NCBI GenBank assembly: GCA_030295235.1
Contig: AP026149.1
Span: forward strand, 434,001 to 498,000
Source: Fistulifera solaris
Taxonomy: Eukaryota; Bacillariophyta; Bacillariophyceae; Naviculales; Stauroneidaceae
Direction: 5' to 3'
Length of the DNA stretch: 64,000 bases
Part shown: one piece after another, positions 1 to 10,057 of the stretch
Position numbering within the stretch: the stretch's first letter is position 1
How the letters are laid out: every line of letters starts with the position of its first letter
Notes under the pieces: model-generated
Seen by the model: the letters and a program-made list of their open reading frames with translations, nothing else
The model's database searches: none
Told to the model about the DNA's origin: nothing
Translations under genes and position numbers: made by a program

Positions 1-451
1 ATCTCGGCGCCTTCCCTATGTTTCACGGCATCTTTTTCAGACCCATGACCTTCAAGTTTCGACGTCATGGTTGTTTCTGGTTAGTCATGACTCGGAGTTG
101 AGACTTCAGTCGTGAGTCATAAAGATTTATTATGACGACTACTGTCCGTTCGGTACTAACGTCATTTTACAAAACGTCCGGATGCAATTTTCCGAACTAT
201 TTTTCGCTGAAAGCTTCGACCTTCGAAGTGGAAAAACCTTCTTGTTCTTTGCTTTCGTCGTCAATTCCAGTGCCCATCAATGTTCTGCAAGCTGCCTTTC
301 ATGTTTTCTTGCGATGCTAATATTAACACGTTGCTCCTTGCACAAGCCAGTCCTATACATTATTCTTTTTTTTGAGGTGGCGACATAATCGATGAAGACC
401 AAGTATTACCGATATTCTAAAAAGTAAGTTTGATACTTTAACCAACACATC
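1..451. other. Intergenic, window edge
   Basis: I see no convincing gene here. The short open frames lack any recognisable domain. Two copies of a GTCATGACTC/GTGAGTCAT-type motif lie at about 83-93 and 111-120; the motif recurs in other gaps of this window and looks like a bZIP-type site (inference). Confidence 0.4.
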
Positions 452-1380
452 TCAGGACCAATTTCGAGGTTTTCCAGCAACGAAGTCGGTCGTCCGTGAA
501 TTCTGAATACCTTCAAAGTCTGGCCATGTCTTGAGTGCTAGTGCCTGATCCCAAAACATGTATTCCAGTTTGCAAGCAGTGATGAAGTGGTTCGACATTT
601 CGTTGAACATTTCCGACGAAGCAGTCGAGCACGCGATATCAACCAGTTGAATGTATTCGTTGACGCGCTGTTCGAATACTTCTCCTGCGTACATATCAAT
701 CCAAGCGTCAAAAGCAGGCATACGCCTTACACTGAAAGCCACGAATTGTAAAGCTAGTTAGGTTTGACGAATCGGGCGCTTTTTCATCCTATCCGCTCTT
801 CACCTCTTACCTATCACCAAGCTCTTCGCGAAGCCTTAGCATACATTTGCCAACATGAAAGTATACCCAGTAACAGGGAAGTAATGCCACAAGACCCTCC
901 GGATGAGGACGCGTCGCAACGACTCGTTTCAAATAGCTTGTGTACAGTAGGGTATCGGGCATTTGCTGAACGCCGGCAGCATCGATACCCCACTCTCGAA
1001 AGAAGCCCGTGTGCATATCCGTTTCAAAGGCTATGACGCCTTTTGAAAATCGCGCTAGGAGCTCTGCATCTTTTATTGGTATACCGCAATTTTTGCTCAG
1101 TATGTGAAGGCAATCGCCAAAATCACGTAAATACAGCTGTAATGAAAACTATTAGTGGCGGCTAAGTTTTGGTCTCCCAATGTATGATATGAGTCACAAA
1201 GATATAACTTACAGCATCCTGGATAGCATAGTACTTGAAGCTCTCCACATCCAATTTCCCATACACCATATCAACGAGAAAGGGGTGTTTTTCGAGCCTA
1301 CGAATTATCGGAGCAGCAGCGTTCCATAAATCGTGGGATGTTCTCCTATTTGATTCGGCTGTCATTGCTACGGCTGTCAT
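452..1380 (-). CDS. TENA: TenA/THI-4 family thiamine-salvage protein
   Basis: Three exons can be read: 1213-1380, 811-1136 and 452-731. The junctions are GT-AG (donors GTAAGT and GTAAGAG) and the spliced frame gives 257 aa, the usual TenA size. The N-terminal part (LWNAAAPIIRRLEKHPF, then KYYAIQDA) is the helical start of the family. Exon 2 carries LLPCYWVY, whose Cys matches the nucleophile of thiaminase-II type TenA. Exon 3 begins with PAFDAWIDMYAGE, as expected after this motif. By family knowledge the protein hydrolyses aminopyrimidine breakdown products of thiamine for salvage. Two Mets at the start (MTAVAM) make the exact start uncertain. No targeting leader is obvious, so a cytosolic location is inferred. 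Confidence 0.88.
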
Positions 1381-1711
1381 TGCTAGTATAGGAGTGTTTG
1401 TCTTGGAAGAAAGATGATTAAGATATCAGATGATGGAGTGCCTGTCAAAAATGAGAGGTGCGGCCATCACAAAATTCCACTGTCCAAGCCAAAATCAAAA
1501 GCGGCAACAAGTTCTGATCTGACGACAGCAAGACGTGCTGCGACTCGGACGTCAAGTGATGTAGCAAAGAGATACCTGGTAGGTCAACTAACTATTGTTA
1601 TCACTAAGCAGAGTAATTTATTAATAATCTATTTGTTTGCGGTAAATGCTGCACCGGTGTTTATGCTCTTGCTACAATAATGGATTGCCAAAACGTTTTT
1701 CGATCCGCCGC
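1381..1711. other. Intergenic between two minus-strand genes
   Basis: This stretch holds a possible 88-residue plus-strand frame (1414-1680) with no recognisable domain; I do not call it a gene. It probably contains the promoter of the TenA gene. Confidence 0.3.
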
Positions 1712-2920
1712 TTAGTCCGTTTTTGCTTCTTCCGTCGCGTCGTCGCCATCTTCATCCTCCGCGGCTTCTAAAACATCTGCAGGAGCGGCAATGTCGGGAA
1801 GACCGTTCCCATCGTCGGCTTCATTATTCACCTCCATAACTGCTGGCCTAGCCAGCGCTTCGGGTCTCCACATGGGGAATATCGAAAGAAAGAAGCTACC
1901 GATGAAAAGCCCTACATCTCGCAACCATTGCATCCCCCTGTCTTGTTCAATCTGTGGAGCTGGTTCAATGACTCCACCAATGAACGTGTCCCTCCATCCC
2001 GGATCTTCCGCCTCTACATTGTCGGTACCATTGGGTTCATTCCGCGGTCGCGGCGGCAAACGCTGACCTTGCGGTTGCATCCTTTGCGCATATCGCTCCA
2101 GCGCGTCATTGACTTCTTGCTCCATATCTCCCAAACTTTCCCCTTTCCATAATATTCGATGAAAATACTTTTCTTGGACGTAGAATATGTATATGACTTT
2201 TAACATTCCCGTTTGATAGAGAAATCCACCGACCACAAACACCACGAGTAAGTGCAACCGATAAAAGTGCCATATCCAGTCATCGTCATCGATCGATTGT
2301 TGTCTCCGACTGAGTCGAGTGAACAAGATCGACAATATAAAAACCACTTTAATGATGAGTCCCGCATCAAAGTTGGGGGCCAATCGACGACGCAAAGCCA
2401 AGAATATTTGCAAAACTTGATACAGATGAGACACAAACGATCGTCCTGCATTTGGAGGGGATGCTGTTGTAGTAAAAGTCGTCTCCGCATTTTGTTCGTA
2501 AATTTGAACTTTGTGGAACAATTCATCAATTTGGCGATTCAACTCTTCCCGCGATGTGGATTGCTGCTGTTGTTGTTGATTATTGTTTTGTAGAACATGT
2601 TCTGTGAGATAATCCATCCGTTTGTGTAAATCCAGTATCATTTGCGTTTGTTGTTGCATCATGTGCAACAAGCGTTCTTCTGTAGACGATGAAGTTGCGA
2701 CGGGAAGCAAAGACGCATTCGTATTCTGTTCCGTTGCAAGAATCATCGATGTTTCTGTGGAATTTGTTGGAAGGTTTGTTGTTTCATTGGCGTCTTCCTG
2801 ACGCAACAGCTCCAACAAGGCGTCACGCGACACTGGATCCATGGGAGAGTTCTCATCGACGCCGGCTTGTCGTAAAAATTGACGAATCCTTTCATCATTC
2901 GGTGGAAGTATAGCCGACAT
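1712..2920 (-). CDS. Unrecognised coiled-coil membrane protein
   Basis: This is a 402-residue single-exon frame starting with ATG (MSAILPPNDERIRQFL). Residues about 85-140 hold a coiled coil interrupted by a run of six glutamines. One or two hydrophobic segments lie near residues 185-245 (around LLVVFVVGGFLYQTGM), and a shorter hydrophobic stretch (VGLFIGSFFLSIFPMW) lies near 340. The C-terminus is strongly acidic. The acidic tails and membrane-plus-coil layout suggest an organelle or ER membrane protein, possibly related to HERP-like ER proteins, but I cannot assign a family. It is divergently placed to the transporter at 3460 and shares a 540-base promoter gap with it. Confidence 0.7.
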   Translation of the reverse strand: MSAILPPNDERIRQFLRQAGVDENSPMDPVSRDALLELLRQEDANETTNLPTNSTETSMILATEQNTNASLLPVATSSSTEERLLHMMQQQTQMILDLHKRMDYLTEHVLQNNNQQQQQQSTSREELNRQIDELFHKVQIYEQNAETTFTTTASPPNAGRSFVSHLYQVLQIFLALRRRLAPNFDAGLIIKVVFILSILFTRLSRRQQSIDDDDWIWHFYRLHLLVVFVVGGFLYQTGMLKVIYIFYVQEKYFHRILWKGESLGDMEQEVNDALERYAQRMQPQGQRLPPRPRNEPNGTDNVEAEDPGWRDTFIGGVIEPAPQIEQDRGMQWLRDVGLFIGSFFLSIFPMWRPEALARPAVMEVNNEADDGNGLPDIAAPADVLEAAEDEDGDDATEEAKTD

Positions 2921-3245
2921 TTTGGAATACTACAGTAATGATAATGAAAAGAAATAGTCGGCAAGTTTGTTTTTGTCGAGGGATGGTAGGTGCCTTTTGC
3001 TCGGGCAACCACCGCCGCGTGCGAAAAAGTATCGCAAATAATAATGATGACCACGTGATGATGACGATGAAAAAATTACGCGCGAAAAACAAATACTAAC
3101 TCACTTCAAGTTAGGGTTGGGGATCACCGAAGAACGGATCTTGCCGATCACGGATTGCAGATAAGGCTCACTTTCACTATGACATAAGGTGTTGACCCTC
3201 TTTTTTTTAGAATTTCGAGAAGGGTTTCGCCGTTGAGTACTGGTT

Positions 3246-3274
3246 GGTACCGGTACCGGTACCTGGTACTGGTA
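3246..3274. repeat. GGTACC-type repeat in divergent promoter
   Basis: Three overlapping GGTACC units are followed by CTGGTACTGGTA. The block lies in the gap between the minus-strand gene ending its 5' side at 2920 and the transporter start at 3460. Similar blocks occur at 34044 and, in shorter form, in at least seven other gaps of the window. Confidence 0.6.
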
Positions 3275-3459
3275 ATAATGGATTGAAGGAATGCGCGCAC
3301 ACGACAAAAAAAATAAATTCTGTTGCATTTTGCATTGCTTGCATATTACTAGTATTTGAGAAGAGACAAAAGGTTTGTTGTTTGGCTCCCTTCCTTTCAT
3401 TTCTTTGTGTTCTTTCATTTCGATTCATTACCTCAAGACAGCAACAACAAGCAAGAAGC

Positions 3460-5097
3460 ATGTCACAAAACGAGGAGCCTGTCGATCCACCGTCCGCGCC
3501 GCGACGACAAGTCAGTACGGTCGTCGAACCCAAAGTCCAAGCCGGATTGCTAGGATCGACGAGTAATTTAATCAATTCCATCGTCGGATCCGGTATTATT
3601 GGTTTACCGTACGCTTTGAACGAGTCCGGAATCGTGGCGGGTATTCTCATGATTGTGCTCGTGTCGTATTTTACCGACAAGACGTTGCGGATGATTGTCG
3701 AATTGGCGACCTATCATCCTGATTTGTACGGAATGGGAGTTAAAACGTACGAAGATATGCTTGCGATACCGTTCGGAATGGCCGGACGACGTTTTATTAT
3801 GATTGCCATGTTCATTATGGCGTACGGGGCCATGATAAGTTATATGATTATTGTCAAAGATACGGTCCCGACCGTTCTCGGATTGGGAAATTCGTGGATC
3901 GAACGAGAAGGTGTTATGGTCGTCCTAACCACATGTACCATGTTACCCTTGAGTATGATGCGGGATATTTCGCAATTGGCCTGCACAAGTGCATTGTCGG
4001 TCACGGCCGATGTCATTCTCGTCATTGTGTTGGTCGTTGAAGCCCCGATTCGACGATCCGTGTCGGAAGCGGGAGGATTGGGTGCTGTCATTTCCGAAAA
4101 TGTGATCAAACAAGGTTTCTTTGTCGGATTGGGGGTATTGAGTACCGCCATGGCATGTCAACATTCGGCATTTTTGATTTCGGGAACCTTAGCGGATTCC
4201 ACCGCCTCACGGTGGGCGATCGTCACCAAACATTCTCTCTTTGTGGCAGGAACTCTGTCATTGACGTTTGCGGTCATGGGGTACTTGGGTTATCTTGATG
4301 AAACGCAAGGCGACATTTTGAAAAATTTTGATCCGGAATCCACTGCCGTCAATGCGGGTCGAATTTTACTCGCCATCACCATGGTATTTACGTATCCCAT
4401 GGAATCCTTTGTGTGCCGGCATATTTTGATGCAACTGGTATTTTCGGGTGATATGGACAATTCGTCGGTCGGGCCCAATGGTGAATCAATACCCGAGTCC
4501 AAGGTCTTGGGTTTCTTGGGTCGTCGCGAAACGTGGACGCTCTATCTGTATTTGGCGGCATTGATCCCAGCGATTCTACTCCGCGACATTGGTCCAGTAT
4601 TATCGATTACAGGGTCATTAGGGGCAAGTTCGGTAGCCTATATCGCGCCTGGCTTGGCCTATTTGGGTTTGCATGGTTCCGAATTTTTGATTTGGTCATC
4701 GCAGTCGATACCCAGCCATGACAAGGTGGACGGCGGAGGCGAAGTCGAATTGCCCGTGGCCGGCGATGCGACGGCCGAATTGCAAACCGAGTCAAAGACG
4801 AGTGCATCCTTTGCAAGAAGCCGCACGATACATCCGTGGTGGTGGTACCCGACATTGATGCCTATTTGGACGGCTGTGGCCAGTAAGGGCGCTTTGGGGA
4901 CCAAACAATTTGTGGATACATATCATGCCGGGCATACCGAAGATACCAAGTCTCTTTCTGTTCCGGTGATAAGAGCGCGGAAACGTGATTTGATCTGGAG
5001 TATTGTATTTATCGTGTTTGGTGTAATCGCTGCAACCTTGGGGTTAGTGAGCAACATTATTTTCGAGACGCGGGATATCTTTTTCTCACCGCACTAA
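3460..5097 (+). CDS. Amino-acid/auxin permease family transporter (SLC38-like)
   Basis: The frame gives 545 aa from the ATG at 3460 (MSQNEEPVDPP). An upstream in-frame extension is open but runs through AT-rich leader and the GGTACC block, so I chose the internal Met. After a short cytosolic tail, the first membrane span carries STSNLINSIVGSGIIGLPYA, the typical start of the AAAP fold with its unwound GSGI segment. About eleven hydrophobic segments follow, and a long hydrophilic loop near residues 415-460 precedes the last span. By family knowledge it is a proton- or sodium-coupled neutral amino-acid symporter at the plasma or vacuolar membrane. Substrate cannot be told from sequence. Confidence 0.88.
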   Translation: MSQNEEPVDPPSAPRRQVSTVVEPKVQAGLLGSTSNLINSIVGSGIIGLPYALNESGIVAGILMIVLVSYFTDKTLRMIVELATYHPDLYGMGVKTYEDMLAIPFGMAGRRFIMIAMFIMAYGAMISYMIIVKDTVPTVLGLGNSWIEREGVMVVLTTCTMLPLSMMRDISQLACTSALSVTADVILVIVLVVEAPIRRSVSEAGGLGAVISENVIKQGFFVGLGVLSTAMACQHSAFLISGTLADSTASRWAIVTKHSLFVAGTLSLTFAVMGYLGYLDETQGDILKNFDPESTAVNAGRILLAITMVFTYPMESFVCRHILMQLVFSGDMDNSSVGPNGESIPESKVLGFLGRRETWTLYLYLAALIPAILLRDIGPVLSITGSLGASSVAYIAPGLAYLGLHGSEFLIWSSQSIPSHDKVDGGGEVELPVAGDATAELQTESKTSASFARSRTIHPWWWYPTLMPIWTAVASKGALGTKQFVDTYHAGHTEDTKSLSVPVIRARKRDLIWSIVFIVFGVIAATLGLVSNIIFETRDIFFSPH

Positions 5098-5203
5098 TCA
5101 TTCACAGCAAGCGAAAAGGAATGTTAACTATCAAAATGCAAGAAGCCATTTTATAAGCAGCCTGTTATATCATTGCATAGTAATAACTTCATGGTCAAAC
5201 ATT

Positions 5204-6351
5204 TCATTGCGATTGCGTCACTCCGTCTGACAAAGACATCGTCGCTTGAGACGTACTATGTATGGATTCCTCATTGGTGGCTTCGGGAACGGGGGACATC
5301 GATGGCCTGGGCTCCGTCGTGCTTTTGGATACCGTCGATGGAGGCGACTTGTTGGTCACATCTTTCGTTACAGCAACTTTGAATTCTGCTTTCTTCGAGG
5401 GTGTCACTTTCCGCTGCTTGGGCGTTGTAGAAGTGACGGCTTTTTTGCGGACTTTTTCTCCAGTCGACGATGATGTAGGCGCATCGACATGACACTGTCG
5501 CAAAGCCGTCATATACACCGGATCTTGCTGAATTTCGGGATAATCGTGTAAGAGTTTCTGCAATACATCTTTGGGATTGGAGTTGTCGTCTTGCAATGCC
5601 GTTTGCAGTAGTTTTGTACGTTCAAACGAACGATTGGCTTGCCGGTGTGCCGCCAAGATCTCGTGTTGCAAGACGGGTAAATTAACGGCGTCCGCCCGGG
5701 GAACACCTCGATTGACGCAGTAGCGAGGCGTTTTACTTTCGTCTTCCTCTTGCACTTTTGAACTAATCCAATGCAGACCAGCACTTCGAGCACATCTTGT
5801 ATTAAGGAGGGGCTGTTGTTGACAGGCAAATTGTATTCAAGTTGTCCGGCTGTGAGAGCTCCGTACAGTTGAAGTAGTGTCAGCAAGTCTCGGACAGTTT
5901 GCGGAATGATGGAGTAATCTTCCAAGTCAAAGGAATGTTGATTGGATTGCGTTTGTGGTGTTTGTTGCGCTGGCGGTGGCGGAGTATGCGTTGAGGATCG
6001 CTGTAGAGTTTGTTTCTGTATTTTTTGCGAGGATGCTGGTTCCGTAGGTTTCTTGACCGCCGGATTGTTGGTTGCACTCGCATCCGAGAGCTTGCGCTTC
6101 TTCGAGACCGTCTCGGCAACGATGGTAGGTACCGTTTGTGCTGCCGCAGTAGCAGGTGGAATCGGGTCGCTCTCTTTTTCTTGTATAGATTTCTCACTGC
6201 TGATAGTGGTGCTTTCAGCGGGTAAGTCTTGCACTTTCTCTCTTTCGTTTGTCTTCTGGTGCTGCTGTTGTGGATTGTCGATATTAAGTGCTTCGGTGAT
6301 CTTTGCAACATCCTGCTCTTCGACTATCTTTTCAGCTGCCTCTTCCGTCAT
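5204..6351 (-). CDS. Winged-helix-like nuclear protein, one frame break
   Basis: The ATG at 6351 begins MTEEAAEKIVEEQ. The N-terminal third is low-complexity (Q, P, T, K rich). A helical domain follows (SIIPQTVRDLLTLLQLYGALTAG) that ends in a beta-wing-like segment and resembles a winged helix. A coiled helix (LQHEILAAHRQANRSFERTK) and a Ser/Thr/Lys/Pro-rich tail complete it. The frame changes at the four-base A run on the coding strand (plus-strand T run 5756-5759). One extra A would join the two halves into 382 aa without stop. I infer a DNA-binding or chromatin role but do not recognise the family. Confidence 0.6.
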
Positions 6352-6686
6352 ATTTATTATGTCTTTGTGAAACACTATTTCAATAGCCGCGGTTGTTGTA
6401 AGTAAGGAATGCAAACAGAATGATAAAAACTGGTAGCAAGTAGCAAGTAGCAATAAGAATAAAGTCTTTATGAGCGGCGTTTTCTGTTCCGTAGTATTTT
6501 TATAACGTTAGTGTAAACCAGCGGACAGCGGACAGGCGACAGTTTTCATTAGTTCGTAGTACTCTCTAAAGTGTAGCCGCCTTTTTTACTCTACTATGGG
6601 ATAAAGTGTTCCTTCTCGACTTCCACGACAGAATTCAGTCATGAAAACGGATGAATTTTGCAACATCGTTTACTGATCAATTACCG

Positions 6687-6799
6687 GTACCTGGTAGTGT
6701 AAAAGCTGTAACAACTTTTATTGGCAATGGACGAATACGTTTAAGCATGATCTATGTAAGAACGTCACAGGAAAATGTAAGCATAACACTACCAGGTAC
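6687..6799. repeat. 14-bp inverted repeat with 85-bp spacer
   Basis: GTACCTGGTAGTGT at 6687-6700 is the exact reverse complement of 6786-6799. The arms contain the TACCAGGTA-type motif seen elsewhere in intergenic DNA. It could be a small mobile-element remnant or a paired regulatory site. Confidence 0.6.
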
Positions 6800-6974
6800 A
6801 TGTACTGCTGACGATTACGGCACATTTTGTATCCTTAGTTTGTGAAATGGTACATGAAGTTTTCGCTGATTCACCGACTGATAAAAATTTGTGACCAAGG
6901 CTAAAAAGCCAAGATTTGAAAAAGGTGCAGCTTTTTTCTAAGTCTAAGTCGATTTCCGGACCATTCAACCACCT

Positions 6975-7172
6975 CCAGAAATTCTGGACGAGTCACAGAA
7001 TTTCTGTATGACTAACAACCTGGTCCAGAAATTCTGGACCTCTCCCAGAATTTCTGTATTACCAACAACCTGGTCCAGATATTCTGGACCTCTCCCAGAA
7101 TTTCTGAATGAGCAACAACCTGTATGACCAACAACCTGGTCCAGAAATTCTGGACCAGTCACAGAATTTCTG
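6975..7172. repeat. Tandem 50-bp repeat, each unit a hairpin
   Basis: CCAGAAATTCTGG (one copy CCAGATATTCTGG) starts at 6975, 7025, 7075 and 7141. Each is followed about 12 bases later by its inverse, CAGAATTTCTG, and then by a spacer with CAACAACCTG. The first three units have a period of exactly 50; the fourth is displaced by 16 bases through a duplicated part-spacer. Each unit can fold into a stem of about 11 bp. It lies upstream of the ABC protein gene and downstream of nothing coding. Confidence 0.8.
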
Positions 7173-7408
7173 TAAGTTTTATTACTTATGTTCAGTCATG
7201 AAGGGTTGATTACGTCATCGCGCCGTCGCATTTCGCGTTTCTTTTTTTCTTCCTATTTTCAACGATGATGGATTTTGGTATACCTGGTAGCGAATATCAA
7301 TCTAAACTCTCAAAGCCCTCTCCTCGAAAGTGTTCTAGCCAACTTGTTCTATTTGTAAGTGATAGTGAGGCAGTCGATCTATCAATACTTCGCAGATTGC
7401 TACAAATA

Positions 7409-8929
7409 ATGATACGGACCCGTCGGGCCGCACAATTGTTACATTCGCATCATCGTGGTCTCTCGGCATGTTCTTTTTTCTTCCGCCGTCACTCCGGAGA
7501 GCATCAACCAGGATGACACAGCTTCGTCGTTACTTCGAATGCAAGGAGTACATGTAGGGAATGGACTGCCTCCTCTGCATGATTTTACCATTCAATCTCC
7601 GGCACACGGGGGACACATTGTTCTCGGTCGCAATGGAACAGGAAAAAGTCGACTCTTGCAAGCCGTTTTACGTCAAGACACTTCCACTACTTCTATCGAA
7701 CACGTCTCCTTCGAATCGCACCTTGCTTTGTTGCAAAAGGTGGAACCGTGTACAAAGCACTCGCCCAAGGTAATCTCAACAAAGCCGCCCAATTTCTAAT
7801 AGTCCGCTTTGGGTTGTTTCCACTCTTGCATCAAGATGTACGGACCTTATCGAATGGACAAATCAAAAAGTACTTATTGTGCGGGCGTTATCGCATCGAC
7901 CAGCACTGCTCTTACTCGACAATGCCTTTGATGGCTTGGATGTCGCTAGTCGTGACGTATTGAAGCAACTCGTGTCGAAAACCTTGCAGGGATTTACACG
8001 TGATATTCTCGTGCAAGGCGTCAGTGCCCGGAATACGGCTCGGACGCAAGTGGTGCAGGTCACTCAGCGTGCGGAAGAAATTGTGGATGAATTCCGTATC
8101 ATGACCTTTCTAGATCGAACGGCAGAGATTAATGGGAAGTGGAGAACGACAGCTCGAGATACCATGTCGTCTACAGAATTGCTGCATTTGGCATTGCATT
8201 CTCCCTCTGCGGAACCGCCACTGCCGGACCGTAACACTTTAGAAGGGTGGTGGCAATCATTGCACCCCGTCGATACGAATCATCCTATTGATGATGATTC
8301 GGCTCTACTCGTCAGGTTGAATCAATTAACCATTGAACGGAACGGAAAAGCACTCCTCAAAAATTTAACATGGCAAATTCATAAAGGCGAACGGTACATT
8401 GTCGGTGGGTTAAACGGTGCAGGCAAGTCTACATTGAGCCGGTTGCTGGCACATCGGGAAGAGGGAAACCACAATCGTTCACGGAACGATACAAGCCGTC
8501 GAAGCGGATCAAGTCGGATGGGTGTCCACAGAACGGCACATGGCGTTAGCGAATTCCAATGTTTGTGTCAAGGACATGTTTCCGGTGTGTCAATTACCAG
8601 CCGTTTGGCTGGGAGTGGATCACTTGATGGAACGGTCATTTGCGGAAATTTCACAAGGCGAACAACGGTTGGTGCTCATCGCGTCCGCGATCGCGATGCG
8701 TCCGCAGCTGTTGGTATTTGATGAACCGTGTCAAGGACTGGATTTACTCCATCGACAACGTGTGTTAGATCTCGTAGAACGGATCTGTGAAGCCACTGAC
8801 ATGAGTCTCATTTACATTACGCATCATATGGAGGAACGAATAGAAGCGGTTCAGCATGCGTTGCATTTGGTGGAAGGAGAGATTGTTTTTTCGGGGGGTG
8901 TCGCCTCGTATGATCCAGATAAGTTGTAA
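7409..8929 (+). CDS. Soluble twin-ATPase ABC protein (ModF-like), frame-broken
   Basis: The gene encodes two ABC ATPase domains and no membrane domain. Domain 1 has Walker A GRNGTGKS (about 7629), signature LSNGQ and Walker B ALLLLDNAFDGLD. Domain 2 has Walker A GGLNGAGKS (about 8404), signature ISQGEQ and Walker B QLLVFDEPCQGLD, with the switch His in YITHH. The order and the short linker recall bacterial ModF/PhrA. The ATG at 7409 gives a basic, Arg-rich leader (MIRTRRAAQLLHSHH) that looks mitochondrial. The frame changes near 7450, at the GG of 7739, at 7879 and at the GGG of 8463. One-base corrections give 506 aa, net length 3n. Catalytic motifs are all intact, which argues against a decayed gene. 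Confidence 0.72.
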
Positions 8930-9051
8930 ATCAGGGTAATGACTGATGTTTGGTCCGGTCGACACAAAATAAAACACTTTACAGTCAACTGTGATACTCG
9001 GCTACTTTACAACATACAAATTCTTTTTCTAATTGTTACAGTTCATCTCTA

Positions 9052-9544
9052 CTAGCTCTTTCTTTTGTGTTTCTTCCCATTTTCAATCCATGGCCCTCCA
9101 AAGCGGTCGGCACGTCGAGCACTTTCGAATCTGAAGGCAACGGCATCCGTTCTGTGCGCGAACTCTGTCTTGTGCTCTTCGAGCTTCTCGAAAAAAGCAT
9201 CGGATATCATGACCATTGTACCACATGGCTCTCTTTTGTTCCAAAGATAATGAGTAGCGGTTCGGAATTTCCACGACAGTAACGGACGGGGGTCCTTCGA
9301 GATCATCGGCATCTGGCCCGAAATGTACTCTTCGTTGATGACGCCGTCTGGGTTGAGTTTCATATCGTGTGTATTTGTGAGGATGGAAGGAGGAGAATGA
9401 ATAAGGGTATTGCGCTGTGTATTCCCAGGCCCGCTTGGATCTTGGCGGAAGAAAGGCGTCGTGTGATGTTTTGTCAAAGAAGGAAACGGCATCCCAAGAA
9501 TCGCCTGCCGCATGCATATGCAGTAAAGGATCGAACCATAGCAT
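9052..9544 (-). CDS. Diatom-type small protein with WY signature, one frame break
   Basis: The ATG at 9544 begins MLWFDPLLHMHAAGD. The middle carries RRVHFGP, then VTVVEIPNRYSLSLEQKRAMWYNG. This V-x-F...V-x-x-I-P...(S/T)-x-E-(x)n-W-Y pattern is one I associate with many uncharacterised diatom proteins. The frame then changes at a six-base T run on the coding strand (plus A run 9191-9196); one base fewer continues into KLEEHKTEFAHRTDAVAFRFE and a basic tail ending KKHKRKS, total 163 aa. Function is unknown. The Arg/Lys-rich end could be a nuclear signal. Confidence 0.6.
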
Positions 9545-10057
9545 TATTATTCGGCGTAAGAAGAGTAATTGCTCGTGCTATAGTTTGTTATAGCGAGCAG
9601 AAAAATGAAAGACCTTGGTGGCGTTTGACAATTTTTATTATTTTGTGAGCGAAAAGGTATCCAGCGATTTTGTTTTTCAAATTTGATGGGCTTGAGCGAC
9701 GAGTGAGCGTTAGGCCTGTCGCATTTGTACTAACGTTGTGAGTGTCGAAACGTGGAACCGCAAGACATCGCGCACGCAATCCTTGTATTTGAAACGCGCT
9801 TCCGTTGAGGCGTCTATAAGAAATAAAGTACAACGACGTCACGTCGCGTGTCGAACCGCTTATAGATGTCTCAACGTTCCTGTGTAGGTTACGTTGACAG
9901 TTGAAACTATGTTTGACATCCACATGCATCATTCTCGATTTATTCGACGGTTCCAAGACTTTATTAAAAACCTAGCAAAACGTCTTTGTAAGCTAAAGCG
10001 CACGTCGCAAATCGCGAGTGGCGAAGAAATGAACGCCTCATCCAAACTAACGTCAAG
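9545..10057. other. Intergenic between two minus-strand genes
   Basis: I see no gene in this stretch. Short frames on both strands show no domain. Confidence 0.4.

Larger units (their letters stand above)
6352..7408. other. Long intergenic region with structured repeats
   Basis: No gene is supported across this 1-kb gap between divergent genes. It holds an inverted repeat (6687-6799) and a four-copy hairpin-forming tandem repeat (6975-7172), annotated separately, and a TACCTGGTA motif at 7281-7289 close to the ABC gene start. Confidence 0.5.

Noticed and set aside
1414-1680. 88-residue plus-strand gene
   Set aside because: No domain, no leader and no coding-like composition; it lies in the promoter side of TenA.
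6975-7172. CRISPR array
   Set aside because: The units are hairpin-forming and 50 bp with near-identical spacers, and the genome is eukaryotic.
7409-8929. ABC protein gene as a pseudogene
   Set aside because: It has four frame changes, but all Walker, signature and switch motifs are intact, net length is 3n and many neighbouring genes show the same kind of one-base change.
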